Shown: piece after piece, positions 35,078 to 43,949 of the stretch
Position numbering within the stretch: position 1 is the first letter of the stretch
Layout of the letters: the number at the start of each line of letters is the position of its first letter
Assembly (NCBI GenBank): GCA_024743115.1
Contig: JANSXC010000011.1
Span: 1-64,000, forward strand
DNA length: 64,000 nt
Reading direction: 5' to 3'
Source: a bacterium
Lineage (GTDB): Bacteria > Planctomycetota > UBA1135 > UBA2386
Position numbers and translations under genes: made by a program
Notes under the pieces: generated by a model
What the model saw: only the letters and a program-made list of their open reading frames with translations
What the model was told of the DNA's origin: nothing
Database searches by the model: none

Positions 35078-36316
35078 GTGAGCCAAGTCGAGTCATACCA
35101 GAGCCCGCTGCACGCCCAGGATCCCGAGGTCGCGGGCTGGCTGCAGCGTGAGGACCGTCGCCAGAGCGAATCACTGACCCTGATCGCTTCCGAGAACCAC
35201 TGCTCCGCCGCCGTGCGCGAGGCCTGTGGCAGCCGCATCACGGACAAGTACGCGGAGGGTTACCCCAACCGCCGTTACTACGCCGGGTGCGAGGTCGCCG
35301 ACGGCATCGAGGAGCTCGCCAGGAGCCGCGCACTCGAGCTGTTCGGCGCCGAAGCGGTCAACGTTCAGCCGCATTCGGGCACGACTGCCAACCTGTGTGC
35401 ACTGCTCGCCCTGGCCGGCCCCGGCGGCAAGATCGTCGGCATGTCGCTCAAGACCGGCGGTCACCTCAGCCACGGTCACCACAAGAGTCACACCGGCACC
35501 GTGTTCGATGCCGCGCAATACGGCGTCGACGACCGCGGCCTGATCGACCTCGACGAGGTGCGCGACGTCGTCAAGCAGCATCAACCCAAGGTGCTCATCG
35601 CGGGCGGCAGCAGCTACGCGCGCAAGATCGACTACACCGCGTTCGCCGAGATCGCGCGCGAGCACGGCGCCTACCTGCTCGCCGACATCGCGCATCCGGC
35701 CGGCCTCATCGCCGCGGGCGTGCTACCGAGCCCCGTCGGCATCGCGGACGTCGTGACGATGACCACGCACAAGACGCTGCGTGGCCCACGCGGCGGCATG
35801 ATCCTCGCCAAGCCCGACGTCATCAAACCGATCAACTCGTCGGTGTTCCCCGGCGGCCAGGGCGGTCCACTCGTGCAGCAGATCGCGGGCAAGGCCGTCG
35901 CGTTCGCCGAAGCGTTGTCGCCCGCGTTCAAGGACTACCAGAAGCAGGTGCTCGACAACGCCCAATACCTCGGTGAGTGCCTCGTCGAGCACGGCCTCGA
36001 CGTCGTCACGGGCGGCACCGACAACCACATCGTCCTCGTCGACCTGCGCAAGGCGCCGATGACGGGCGCCGAAGTCGAAGAACGCGCGCTCGCCGCCGGC
36101 CTCGCGGTCAACAAGAACGCCGTCCCCGGCGACCCGCGTCCACCGATGGTCACGAGCGGCCTCCGTGTCGGCACCCCCGCCATCACCACCCGCGGTTTCG
36201 GCCGCGACGAGGTCAAGACGGTGGCCGACATCCTCGGCGGCCTGGTGCGCGGCGAGGACCCGGAGAAGTTCCGGGATACGGTGAAGGCGCTGTGTGAAGC
36301 GCACCCGCTGCCGTAG
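35078..36316 (+). CDS. glyA: Serine hydroxymethyltransferase
   Basis: A 412-aa PLP enzyme interconverting serine and glycine with tetrahydrofolate, the main cell source of one-carbon units. SLTLIASEN (32-40), NRRYYAGCEVAD, NVQPHSGTTAN and the PLP Lys232 in MTTHKTLRGPRGG are diagnostic, as is TSGLRVGTPAITTRG. The start is GTG at 35078, about 100 bases from the divergent speA start. The following gene begins 9 bases after its stop and is likely cotranscribed. Confidence 0.95.
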   Translation: MSQVESYQSPLHAQDPEVAGWLQREDRRQSESLTLIASENHCSAAVREACGSRITDKYAEGYPNRRYYAGCEVADGIEELARSRALELFGAEAVNVQPHSGTTANLCALLALAGPGGKIVGMSLKTGGHLSHGHHKSHTGTVFDAAQYGVDDRGLIDLDEVRDVVKQHQPKVLIAGGSSYARKIDYTAFAEIAREHGAYLLADIAHPAGLIAAGVLPSPVGIADVVTMTTHKTLRGPRGGMILAKPDVIKPINSSVFPGGQGGPLVQQIAGKAVAFAEALSPAFKDYQKQVLDNAQYLGECLVEHGLDVVTGGTDNHIVLVDLRKAPMTGAEVEERALAAGLAVNKNAVPGDPRPPMVTSGLRVGTPAITTRGFGRDEVKTVADILGGLVRGEDPEKFRDTVKALCEAHPLP

Positions 36317-36325
36317 GGCGGTGAG

Positions 36326-36610
36326 GTGAGTGCGAGCCGGAAGCCGCTCCAGATCGCCGGCATCGTTCTCGGCGTATTGCTGCTCGGGGTCGTCCTACTG
36401 TCCTGGCAGTTCAATCGGCCACCGTTCCCACTCGATCGGCTCGACCGGCTCACGCACGAGATGTCGAAGGAGCAAGTCCACGAGATCCTCGGCGCACCCT
36501 CCGACGAGAACGAAGACAACTGGGCGCATTCCCGCGTGATCGCGTGGCCAATCGTCTACGTCTACTTCGACAGCAAGGGCAACTACACCCGCCATCGCTA
36601 CGACTTCTGA
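36326..36610 (+). CDS. BamE/SmpA-OmlA-like small membrane protein
   Basis: A 94-aa protein with one N-terminal helix (about 9-27) and a compact domain. LDRLTHEMSKEQVHEILGAPSD is the signature of the BamE/OmlA fold (a 'T.GMs..eV..ilG.P' pattern), followed by WPIVYVYFDSKGNYTRHRY as the beta part. No lipobox is present, so it is a membrane-anchored relative, not BamE itself. Start is GTG, 9 bases after glyA. Confidence 0.65.
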   Translation: MSASRKPLQIAGIVLGVLLLGVVLLSWQFNRPPFPLDRLDRLTHEMSKEQVHEILGAPSDENEDNWAHSRVIAWPIVYVYFDSKGNYTRHRYDF

Positions 36611-36644
36611 CACCCGAGGCGCAGCGGCATTTGCATGCATGGCA

Positions 36645-37184
36645 ATGGGCCTCGACAGCGTCGAACTACTGATCGCTCTCGAAGACGAGTTCGGAATCGC
36701 GATCCCTGACGAAGCAGCCCAGGAGCTGGTCACGCCGCGGCTCGTGACCGACTACTTCTTGGGGCAACTGCAACAGACCGAGGCGAGCGAATGCCTTCGG
36801 CAACAGACGTTCTTCCGGCTGCGGCGCGGACTTCGTGGCGAAGGGCACGAACAACGAGATTCGGTGCGTCCTGCGACGAGACTCGACGAACTCATCGCAC
36901 ACGAGGAGTGGCCCCGCACCTGGCGGCGTCTCCGGGAATCGGCCGACTTGGGACATTGGCCCGAGCAGGCACCGTGGCAGGGCCGTTCGCAGTTCCGGGG
37001 CAAGACGGTTCGTGAACTCGTGCACGAACTGGCCGCCGCCGATCCGCGCGGCGAGCCGGATTACGACGCCGGCTGGACCCGCGAGCAAGTGTCGCTGCGC
37101 GTGCGCCGTTGCATCGCAGGGGTCATCGGCGGTCGATTGTTCGACGAAGACGCACACTTCGTAAACGATCTCGGTATCCACTGA
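36645..37184 (+). CDS. Acyl-carrier-like protein with permuted halves
   Basis: A 179-aa protein. The N-terminus MGLDSVELLIALEDEFGIAI is the second half of an acyl carrier protein, with Ser5 at the phosphopantetheine site, continuing DEAAQELVTPRLVTDYF like ACP helices III-IV. The C-terminus (REQVSLRVRRCIAGVIG, then FDEDAHFVNDLGI) is ACP helix I and the loop that normally precedes DSL. The two halves are thus in swapped order around an insert of about 110 residues (FFRLRRGL, WPRTWRRLRES, GKTVRELVHEL). I recall similar proteins in other bacteria, so it is a family, not a local rearrangement. An ATG at 36639 adds two residues. Confidence 0.7.
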   Translation: MGLDSVELLIALEDEFGIAIPDEAAQELVTPRLVTDYFLGQLQQTEASECLRQQTFFRLRRGLRGEGHEQRDSVRPATRLDELIAHEEWPRTWRRLRESADLGHWPEQAPWQGRSQFRGKTVRELVHELAAADPRGEPDYDAGWTREQVSLRVRRCIAGVIGGRLFDEDAHFVNDLGIH

Positions 37185-37203
37185 CGGATCGCCGCACCAC
37201 CCC

Positions 37204-37734
37204 ATGAACCGAACGGTCGAAGCCCTGAAGATCATCGCCACCAGCATCCTGGCGGCGATCGTGTACGGCATCGCACACGACCAGATCACGGCTCGGGTCT
37301 GCGTCGAGTACTTCACGATCGGGCACCCGAGGATCTTCCCCACGGAGTCGCCGACGCTGCTCGCGATCGGCTGGGGAGCCCTCGCGACGTGGTGGGTCGG
37401 CCTGCTGCTCGGGCTCGGATTGGCGTTTGCCAGTCTGCGCGGGCAACGGCCGGCGCGGACGGCCCGGACGCTGGTGCGGCCGATCGCGATCCTGTTGGCC
37501 GTGATGGCGGTAGCGGCCCTGCTTGCCGGCGCAGTCGGCTACTTCGCGGCGACACAGGGCTGGGTGTTCCTCGTCGGGTGGGCCGCGGACAACGTTCCGC
37601 GCGACCGCCATGACGTGTTCATCGCCGATCTGTGGGCGCACTCGGCCAGCTACCTTGCTGGTTTCGTCGGTGGGATCGTCTTGATGTTCCGGGTTTGGCG
37701 GGCGCGCCAACGGGCGGTGCGAACACCCGCCTGA
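37204..37734 (+). CDS. Conserved membrane protein, unknown function
   Basis: A 176-aa protein with four predicted membrane helices (about 7-24, 52-78, 93-115 and 146-166). YGIAHDQITARVCVEYFTIGHP at the N-terminus and LLAIGWGALATWWVGLLLG are distinctive, and I have the impression of similar sequences in other bacteria, but no function is known to me. It begins 20 bases after the ACP-like gene, so coexpression is likely. Confidence 0.65.
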   Translation: MNRTVEALKIIATSILAAIVYGIAHDQITARVCVEYFTIGHPRIFPTESPTLLAIGWGALATWWVGLLLGLGLAFASLRGQRPARTARTLVRPIAILLAVMAVAALLAGAVGYFAATQGWVFLVGWAADNVPRDRHDVFIADLWAHSASYLAGFVGGIVLMFRVWRARQRAVRTPA

Positions 37735-37784
37735 GTTCTGCAGATCCCTGCACCCTTCGCCGCGGCTCCGGGGATCATCCAGTG

Positions 37785-38303
37785 ATGCCCGAGACGGCGA
37801 CCTCCCCACCCGACCGCGGTGCCGCGCTGGCGCCGCACCGCGACGCGCTCTATCGCTACCTGCGCGTGCTCGGGGCGTCGCACGCCGATGCGGAGGACTT
37901 GCAGCAGGAGGCGTTTCTCATCGTGCTGCGCCGGACCGAGTTCGACGCCACGTCGCCCGCCGGCGTCTTCGGCTTCCTGCGGACGACCGCGCGGCAGCTC
38001 TGGCTGCGGTCGCGACGCCATGATCTGTCGACCCGCGAAATCGACGAGGCCGATCGCATCTGGGATGCGCGCTGCGCCGACGGGACGGGCGATCGCTACC
38101 TCGAGGCGCTCCGAGACTGCCTGGCACAGCTGCCCGAGCGCAGCCGTGAACTGCTGCGCGCGACCTACGCCGAGGACGCCACCCGCCAGGAATCGTCGGC
38201 GCGGTTCGGGCTCGGCCTCGACGGCATCAAGAGCGCGCTGCGTCGCCTGCGGACGCGGCTTCACGAGTGCATTCGCTCGCGCCTCGCGGAGAACGAACGA
38301 TGA
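37785..38303 (+). CDS. ECF-type RNA polymerase sigma factor
   Basis: A 172-aa sigma-70 family protein with region 2 (YRYLRVLGASHADAEDLQQEAFLIVLRR, then FGFLRTTARQLWLRSRR) and region 4 (CLAQLPERSRELLRATYAED, then SSARFGLGLDGIKSALRRLR as the HTH). Region 3 is absent, as in ECF factors. The frame is open upstream to 37632 but conservation begins at this ATG. The stop overlaps the start of the next gene (ATGA), so the leucine-rich-repeat protein is probably its regulatory partner. Confidence 0.88.
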   Translation: MPETATSPPDRGAALAPHRDALYRYLRVLGASHADAEDLQQEAFLIVLRRTEFDATSPAGVFGFLRTTARQLWLRSRRHDLSTREIDEADRIWDARCADGTGDRYLEALRDCLAQLPERSRELLRATYAEDATRQESSARFGLGLDGIKSALRRLRTRLHECIRSRLAENER

Positions 38304-39808
38304 CGACGACCCCACCGGTTCATCCCGCAGAAGAACGACTGCTCGATGTCGGGCTCGCAACCATCCTGGCCGAGCCGGAAACCGGCGCGCTGCGGCCGCA
38401 GTCCACACATCCCCCGCGGGAAGAAGCTGCGCCAGGACGGCCGTCCTCGCCCCGACTCGCCGCCGCCCTGGTCGTGCTCGGCCTGACCGCCGTCGCGGCC
38501 ACGCTGTGGCAGGTCCGGTCGGACCACCGCTCGGCAACGCCGCAGGATCCGGCACCAACCCGCCCGCTGCCGCCGGAGACCCGGGCCGAGAACCGCAGCG
38601 AGATCGACGCGCTCCCGGTGATCACCCGCAATCTCGCGGCGTGGATCACCCGCCCCGACGGCCTGGAGGCACTCACGCGTCTCACCCATCTCGAACGCCT
38701 CATCCTCGTCGCCGCGGACATGAAGTTCGCCGGCATGCGACTGCGACGTCAGAAGCACCCACAATGGCAGAACGCACCCGACCGCGTGCTCGAACCGCTG
38801 AGCGACCTCCCCGCGCTCCGAACCCTCCGCCTGCCGTCCTCGATGAAGCTGCGGCCGGCACATCTGGCCGCGCTGCGCGATTGCCCAAAGCTGCGGGAGG
38901 TCGAACTGGTCGGCGAGCAGGTGACTCTGTCCCCGGGGTTCCTCGACGCGCTCGCAGCGCTGCCGCAGCTCGACACCTTGCGCCTCGACATCGTCACGAT
39001 CGACACCGCGACGATCACGCGCCTTGCCGAACTCGAACTCCGCGAGCTCGTGATCGGTCGCTGCCCCGGCCTGGACGCCGAGGGCTTCGCGGCGATTTGT
39101 GCGCTGCCGACACTCGAGAGCCTCGGCTTCCGCGATCTCGGCCGCCGACAATTCGGCGCCAACGACGGCCGCCTGCTCTGGAAGCCGGAGCCCGCGGACC
39201 TGCACAGACTCGGTGACCTGCCCAACCTGACCCGACTCGACTTCTTCAGCTGCGACCTCGGCGAGGACGAACTCCGGGCGTTGCCGACCCGCATCACGTC
39301 ACTCCGACTGCGCGGCCACGAGCTGCCCCCCGCCGCGCTGCGACATCTCGATCGCTTCGGGCAACTGCGTGAACTGGAGATCGCCACCGGCCGCTTCCGG
39401 CGATCCCTGTTCGACCGCACACCGCCCGCAGAACGTCAGGAGCGCCGCGCCGCCGTCGCGTCGGCCATCGGCAAACTCCGCCTCACCGACCTCGACTACT
39501 CCGGCTCGATCGGCCCCGACCTCCTGACCGCGATCGCCCGACAGCCAGACCTCACGCGACTGCGCCTCTACTCGAACTCGTTCGAGGATCTCGAACCGCT
39601 CGCCACCGCGCCCCGCCTGCGCCATCTCGAACTGCTCGAGAACGGCGGCGACTGGCTCGACGCCTACGCGCTGCGCCCCATCGCGAAGCTGCCGGCGCTG
39701 GAGTCCTTGCTGGTCTACACGATGAAGTCGCTCGATCGGACGAAGGTCGCGCCCCTCTTCGAGCGCGAGATCGACCTGACGCTGCGTGCGTTCGTGGACC
39801 CGAAGTAG
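38300..39808 (+). CDS. Membrane leucine-rich-repeat protein, candidate anti-sigma partner
   Basis: A 502-aa protein. A cytoplasmic N-terminus of about 50 residues (EERLLDVGLATILAEPE) precedes a single membrane helix (about 52-70, AAALVVLGLTAVAATLW). The outer 430 residues are leucine-rich repeats of the LxxLxxLxL type (LPALRTLRLPSS, CPKLREVELVGE, LPQLDTLRLDIV, LPTLESLGFRDL, LPNLTRLDFFSC, APRLRHLELLEN). Coupled to an ECF sigma gene by a 4-base overlap, the layout fits a transmembrane anti-sigma factor with an LRR sensor, although no zinc-finger anti-sigma motif is visible. Confidence 0.75.
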   Translation: MTTTPPVHPAEERLLDVGLATILAEPETGALRPQSTHPPREEAAPGRPSSPRLAAALVVLGLTAVAATLWQVRSDHRSATPQDPAPTRPLPPETRAENRSEIDALPVITRNLAAWITRPDGLEALTRLTHLERLILVAADMKFAGMRLRRQKHPQWQNAPDRVLEPLSDLPALRTLRLPSSMKLRPAHLAALRDCPKLREVELVGEQVTLSPGFLDALAALPQLDTLRLDIVTIDTATITRLAELELRELVIGRCPGLDAEGFAAICALPTLESLGFRDLGRRQFGANDGRLLWKPEPADLHRLGDLPNLTRLDFFSCDLGEDELRALPTRITSLRLRGHELPPAALRHLDRFGQLRELEIATGRFRRSLFDRTPPAERQERRAAVASAIGKLRLTDLDYSGSIGPDLLTAIARQPDLTRLRLYSNSFEDLEPLATAPRLRHLELLENGGDWLDAYALRPIAKLPALESLLVYTMKSLDRTKVAPLFEREIDLTLRAFVDPK

Positions 39809-39848
39809 ACCAGGCCATCCGAATCGGCTGGGCCCATGGTCCAGACTG

Positions 39849-40166
39849 ATGGCAGTACCCAACACCGCGCTACTCGGCCTCGTTCTCGCTGGAGTCGGCT
39901 GCAGCCGTGCCCCAGAACCCGCACGCGCCAGGGGCATGAACACGCGCCCGGAGTCGATCGTGCGCAAGGAACGGTCCCATGCGATCCTGCGAGCCCGGGG
40001 CGTTCCGCTGAACGTTCATCTGCCCGGACTCGAGTCCGTGTCGGGCTCGCCGCGACGTGACGCCAGAACGGTCGCACGCCGCGCGCTTGCTGAGCGGCAC
40101 TACGCGCTGAATTGGCTGATCGGCTACCGCAACCAGGCCTGGGACGACGTGTCCACCGACACGTGA
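39849..40166 (+). CDS. DUF4272-like lipoprotein
   Basis: A 105-aa protein with a lipobox (LAGVGC, Cys about 18). The mature part reads RKERSHAILRARGVPLNVHLP, then ARTVARRALAERHYALNWLIGY and WDDVSTDT, matching the short form of DUF4272. The family has no established function. Frame open from 39786 but the lipoprotein signal fixes the ATG at 39849. Convergent with the SGNH hydrolase gene six bases away. Confidence 0.62.
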   Translation: MAVPNTALLGLVLAGVGCSRAPEPARARGMNTRPESIVRKERSHAILRARGVPLNVHLPGLESVSGSPRRDARTVARRALAERHYALNWLIGYRNQAWDDVSTDT

Positions 40167-40172
40167 AGCGCG

Positions 40173-41261
40173 CTACCGCGGCAGCGGTAACTGCGCCGCG
40201 ATCCTCTGCAGCTTCTCCAGCAGGAGCAGGTGACCCGCATCGTTCGAGTGCGAATCGAGCATCGAGTTGCGGATCGGCAGCTTCAGCTCCTCGTCCGTGA
40301 AGCGGAACTCGAAGTAGGGGATCTCGCTGTCCTGGCAGAAGCCCGGCAGCGACGGGATCGCGGGCATCGTGTTGTCGAGCAGGTAGAACGGGACCTTCGC
40401 CTGCCGACACAGATCGCGCATCTCGAGCAGCGCCTGCTTGCTGCGACGCCAGCCGCGCGGCCCCTTGCCGAAGTTCTCGGGCACCCACTCGGTCCCTTCG
40501 GGCTGCGTCGACAGGAAACGTACCGCCGCGTCGGACTGCAGCTCCAGCAGTTTGGCCGTGGCCGGCATCATCGGCCGGAACAGTCCCGCGAGCGCGGTCC
40601 AGGTGTCGCCGGGATCCTCGAGCTGTTCTTCGGGCCGTGGCGCTTTGCCGAGCAGCGCCTGCTCGACGACGTCGCGCGTCGGCTCGATATCGTTGACGAC
40701 GTAGACGAGCAGCACGAGGTCGGGATCGAGGGCCAGCCCCTCGTCCTTCAGCATCGCGAGCTCTTGCACGGAGTCGTACATCGGATGACCGGTGTTCACG
40801 ACTTCGAATCGCTGCCCGGGTTTCGCATGCTCGTTGAGCGCGACCTCCCACCGCCGCAGGAACGTCACCTCGTCGTTGACCCCCGTGCCGTAGCTCACGG
40901 AGTCGCCGAGGATCAAGATGCGGAACGTGCCGGCCGGCTTCTCGAGCTCGATCTCGGGGCCACGAAACCCGAGCGAATTGGTCTTCAGCCGGTAGCTGCC
41001 GATGTCGAGATCGAGGTTCTTCTTGTGGCGATACAGCGTGCCGTCGAGATCGACCTGACCGGGCGGCTTGCCGACCCACGCGAACCGCAACGCGTTGTTG
41101 CGATAGCGCAGGTGCTCGACCTCGTAGTTGAGCCCGATCGGATCAAGTAGTTGCAGCAGCACCTCGACCACCACGAGAACGACCGCGAGCGAGACGAGCA
41201 TCGCGATCGCGCGCCACAGCCAGCGCAGGCGGCGCTTCGGTTTCGCGGATACAGCGGGCAT
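40173..41261 (-). CDS. SGNH/GDSL-type hydrolase, membrane anchored
   Basis: A 362-aa protein with an N-terminal membrane helix (about 16-38). The SGNH blocks are block I FRILILGDSVSYGTG with the catalytic Ser, an Asn-containing segment VYVVNDIEP, and DSHSNDAGHLLLLEKL near the C-terminus with the Asp-x-x-His pair. It probably removes or adds an acyl group on an envelope glycan. The start is set by the upstream gene, whose stop is 4 bases away. Confidence 0.78.
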   Translation of the reverse strand: MPAVSAKPKRRLRWLWRAIAMLVSLAVVLVVVEVLLQLLDPIGLNYEVEHLRYRNNALRFAWVGKPPGQVDLDGTLYRHKKNLDLDIGSYRLKTNSLGFRGPEIELEKPAGTFRILILGDSVSYGTGVNDEVTFLRRWEVALNEHAKPGQRFEVVNTGHPMYDSVQELAMLKDEGLALDPDLVLLVYVVNDIEPTRDVVEQALLGKAPRPEEQLEDPGDTWTALAGLFRPMMPATAKLLELQSDAAVRFLSTQPEGTEWVPENFGKGPRGWRRSKQALLEMRDLCRQAKVPFYLLDNTMPAIPSLPGFCQDSEIPYFEFRFTDEELKLPIRNSMLDSHSNDAGHLLLLEKLQRIAAQLPLPR

Positions 41262-41265
41262 CCGC

Positions 41266-43491
41266 CTACTCGATCGTGAACCACGCGAAATCGCCAGCAT
41301 CGACCGCGATCTCCATGGCGCCACGCGACAGGCGATCGAGCGACAGCGGCGCGCGCTTGCCCGCGTTCGCCGCATCGCCACGGCCATGGCCGATCAGAGC
41401 CGTGTTCGTGATGCCCGAGTAGTAGAGATCGAGCGGCACGCGCCGGCGGATGTCGCGTTCGGTCGGATTGAAGACGACGAGCATCGCGGGTGGGCTGGCG
41501 GCCGGGTTGGCGTGCAGCACCCAGTCGAGGTCCAGCCCGTCGGCGCGCCGCGAACTGCCATGGATCACATCGCTCTCGAGGATGTCGCGATACTTCTTGT
41601 ACCAATCGACCCAACGCTTCACGACGGTGCGCGTCGCGTCGGTGTCGTAGAGCCGCGGCCCGCGGTAGCACGCCTGCGCGCCGTAGGCCAGGTTGCTGAT
41701 GATCATCCGTTCGTAGTGATCGAGGTGCTCGGACAACGGCTCGACCGTCGCCGCGGCACCACCGCCGTGGTACTGCGTGAGCGGCACGAACATCCAACCC
41801 ATCGTCGGGTTCTTCTCACGCGTGCCGTCAAACAGGTTCTGCCGGGTATGGATCACCTGCTGCATACGCGGCAACGACCAGTTGGTCTCGCGATACCCCA
41901 TCCCGGTCTTGTTGCTGCCATTGAGGAAGTACCAATCCGGCACATTGAGGTAGATGCCGCGACCGCGACACCAGCGATAGAAGTCGCGGATGACGCCGAA
42001 CTGCACCCAGCGCGAATCGTCGTAGCCCTTCTGCAGCGGCGGGCGCGCCGCGGCATCGTGATCGCCGGGATAGCTGCCGTCGTGCTCGAGCAAATCGAAG
42101 CCCGTGTAGTCGTAGAATCGGTAGAGCTTCTTGAAGTAGCGCTGCCCCCAATCGCTCGCGAGCGCCGGTGCATGACCGAACACCTGCCCGCCGGGCTTGC
42201 CGGTCTCGCGGTTGATGCAATTGTCGGAGTCCGGCTTGATGCGACGGCTGCTGAGCAGCGAGTAGCCGCCGAGCTCGACGTTCTTGCCATGCGCGTAGTC
42301 GACCATGTCGCGCCAACGATCGAGGTTCTCCTGACTGTCGTCCTCGATGTTGAAACCGCTGCCGAACGTGAGGATCGCCATCTCGAAGCCGACATCCGCG
42401 CACTGATCGATCGCGGTCCGAACGTTCTGCGGGTCCGCACTGCGGACATGCATCATCAGCGGGTTCTCGGTACTCCACGGCGCGAGCGTGCGATACATCC
42501 GCCGCTGTGCGAGCGTCTGCCGCTCGCGATCCTCCCGGTCGGGGGCCAGGACGAAGGCGCGGAACGTCTCGAAACGCCCGCCGGGCGGCACGGTCTGCGC
42601 CGGCCCGACATCGGGCCCGACTTCGAGCACGCAGAGCGTCTGCTTGCGATAGTTGACCTGCGTGTGGAACTCCGGATCGGTGAGCCAGCGCACACAGTGC
42701 GAACTGCCGTCCGCGCCCGTCATCGCACGGAACGCGTAGTCCGTCTCGACGTAGAGGTTCGGCAGCTTGACGCCCAGCCGCTGGGGCTCGACTCGCGATT
42801 CCGCCTCGACGAGCGGCAGTCGCAGCGACGTGAAACGGTCGACCTCGAGGGTTGCGCCACTGCCGTTCTCGAGCTCGAGCCAGTGCGAAATGAGGGGCAA
42901 ACCGTCGTAGAGTTCGAGATGCACCGTCACGACGATGCCGTCGTGTTTGCCCTCGGACGGCAGGCAGCGCACGGCGACGTGCCGCCCGCGCGGCGGCCAC
43001 TCACACGCCTTGCTCGCGTGTCGCGATCGACGCCACGCAAACCGCGGCGCGATATCCGTGACCGTGATCTCCGTACCGCGGAAGGCTTTGGGATCCGGCT
43101 TCAGCTCGCCGAGCTGCGCGTCGGTGAGGAACGCGCGGTTGCCCTGACCGGTCACACCACCGATCCGCACCACCTCGCCGTTCAGCACGAACTCACCCAG
43201 CGGCGCCGCTGCCCGTAGCAGCTGGCGCGAGGCCGTGAGCTGCTCCATGGACACCAGCGCAAAACGCTCGTCGGCGAGCAGCCGGAGCCGCAGCAGGCCG
43301 TTGTCGAGCACGAACTCCCCGCGCGCAGCGTCGTGACCACAGTGGGCAACGTAGGGCGACGGATCGAGCAGCCAGTCGGGCGCGACAGCGTCGCCCTGCG
43401 CGAGCGCGTCGTGAGCACTGCCGCAGAGCGCCAGCAACATGGCGGTGACACGGGACGCCAGGGAACCGCCCTGCATTCGCAGCCGACTCAT
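41266..43491 (-). CDS. Secreted alpha-galactosidase-like glycoside hydrolase candidate
   Basis: A 741-aa exported protein (signal peptide ending ALAQ). An N-terminal beta-sandwich (about 30-330) precedes a TIM-barrel-like region: FEMAILTFGSGFNIEDDS, GKNVELGGYSLLSSRR, then FDLLEHDGSYPGDHD near residue 470, which looks like a GH27/GH36-type nucleophile loop (LxxDGS), followed by YLNVPDWYFLNGSNKTGMGY and NWSLPR. A C-terminal domain ends at DFAWFTIE. I do not know an exact CAZy family. The ATG overlaps the stop of the upstream lipoprotein gene by 4 bases. Confidence 0.72.
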   Translation of the reverse strand: MSRLRMQGGSLASRVTAMLLALCGSAHDALAQGDAVAPDWLLDPSPYVAHCGHDAARGEFVLDNGLLRLRLLADERFALVSMEQLTASRQLLRAAAPLGEFVLNGEVVRIGGVTGQGNRAFLTDAQLGELKPDPKAFRGTEITVTDIAPRFAWRRSRHASKACEWPPRGRHVAVRCLPSEGKHDGIVVTVHLELYDGLPLISHWLELENGSGATLEVDRFTSLRLPLVEAESRVEPQRLGVKLPNLYVETDYAFRAMTGADGSSHCVRWLTDPEFHTQVNYRKQTLCVLEVGPDVGPAQTVPPGGRFETFRAFVLAPDREDRERQTLAQRRMYRTLAPWSTENPLMMHVRSADPQNVRTAIDQCADVGFEMAILTFGSGFNIEDDSQENLDRWRDMVDYAHGKNVELGGYSLLSSRRIKPDSDNCINRETGKPGGQVFGHAPALASDWGQRYFKKLYRFYDYTGFDLLEHDGSYPGDHDAAARPPLQKGYDDSRWVQFGVIRDFYRWCRGRGIYLNVPDWYFLNGSNKTGMGYRETNWSLPRMQQVIHTRQNLFDGTREKNPTMGWMFVPLTQYHGGGAAATVEPLSEHLDHYERMIISNLAYGAQACYRGPRLYDTDATRTVVKRWVDWYKKYRDILESDVIHGSSRRADGLDLDWVLHANPAASPPAMLVVFNPTERDIRRRVPLDLYYSGITNTALIGHGRGDAANAGKRAPLSLDRLSRGAMEIAVDAGDFAWFTIE

Positions 43492-43949
43492 CCGCGCACC
43501 GTTCGCAGCGCCCGACGAACCTCGTCGACCCGGGCATCGAACACCGCACCGCGCGCCCCGAACTCGACGACGATCACGTCGCCGTCCTCGGCCCAGAGCG
43601 CAATGAGATAGCCGACGCGTTCGCCATCGACGTTGGTCGCGCACTCGAACCAATGGCCGCGCCGACCATCCGCATCGCGTACATCGCCGTCCCCGATCAG
43701 TTCGTACCCGCGCTGCTGCACGAAATCGTGCTGGAGCGCCTGCACCCAGAACTCGAGGTCAGCGCCGTTGGGATCGCGGAAGCGCCGCAACCAGACTCGC
43801 GCATCGTCACCCGTGACGGCGCGATAGTCCTCGTCGCGCGAATGCCCGGCGAGCGTCACGAAGTCGCGCGACAGCGCGATCGGGCCGGCACAGGACAAGA
43901 ACATCGTGCAGCCGAGGACCAGCAGCACGACGCAGCGGAGCGGACGCAT
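43488..43949 (-). CDS. Hypothetical lipoprotein
   Basis: A 153-aa protein with a lipoprotein signal (CTMFLSC, Cys about 20). The mature domain has strands VWLRRFRDPNGADLEFWVQAL and GYLIALWAEDGDVIVVEFGARG around a helix, but no family I recognise. It overlaps the DUF4349 gene by one base (TGATG) and the next gene by four, so it is the middle of a coupled trio. Confidence 0.62.
   Translation of the reverse strand: MRPLRCVVLLVLGCTMFLSCAGPIALSRDFVTLAGHSRDEDYRAVTGDDARVWLRRFRDPNGADLEFWVQALQHDFVQQRGYELIGDGDVRDADGRRGHWFECATNVDGERVGYLIALWAEDGDVIVVEFGARGAVFDARVDEVRRALRTVRG

Noticed and set aside
33192..35174. Open frame of 660 codons overlapping speA on the same strand
   Set aside because: A +1 shadow of speA: Arg-rich, no motif, while speA is well conserved.
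41128..43218. Open frame of 696 codons on the plus strand
   Set aside because: Antisense shadow of the glycoside hydrolase candidate; no recognisable domain.
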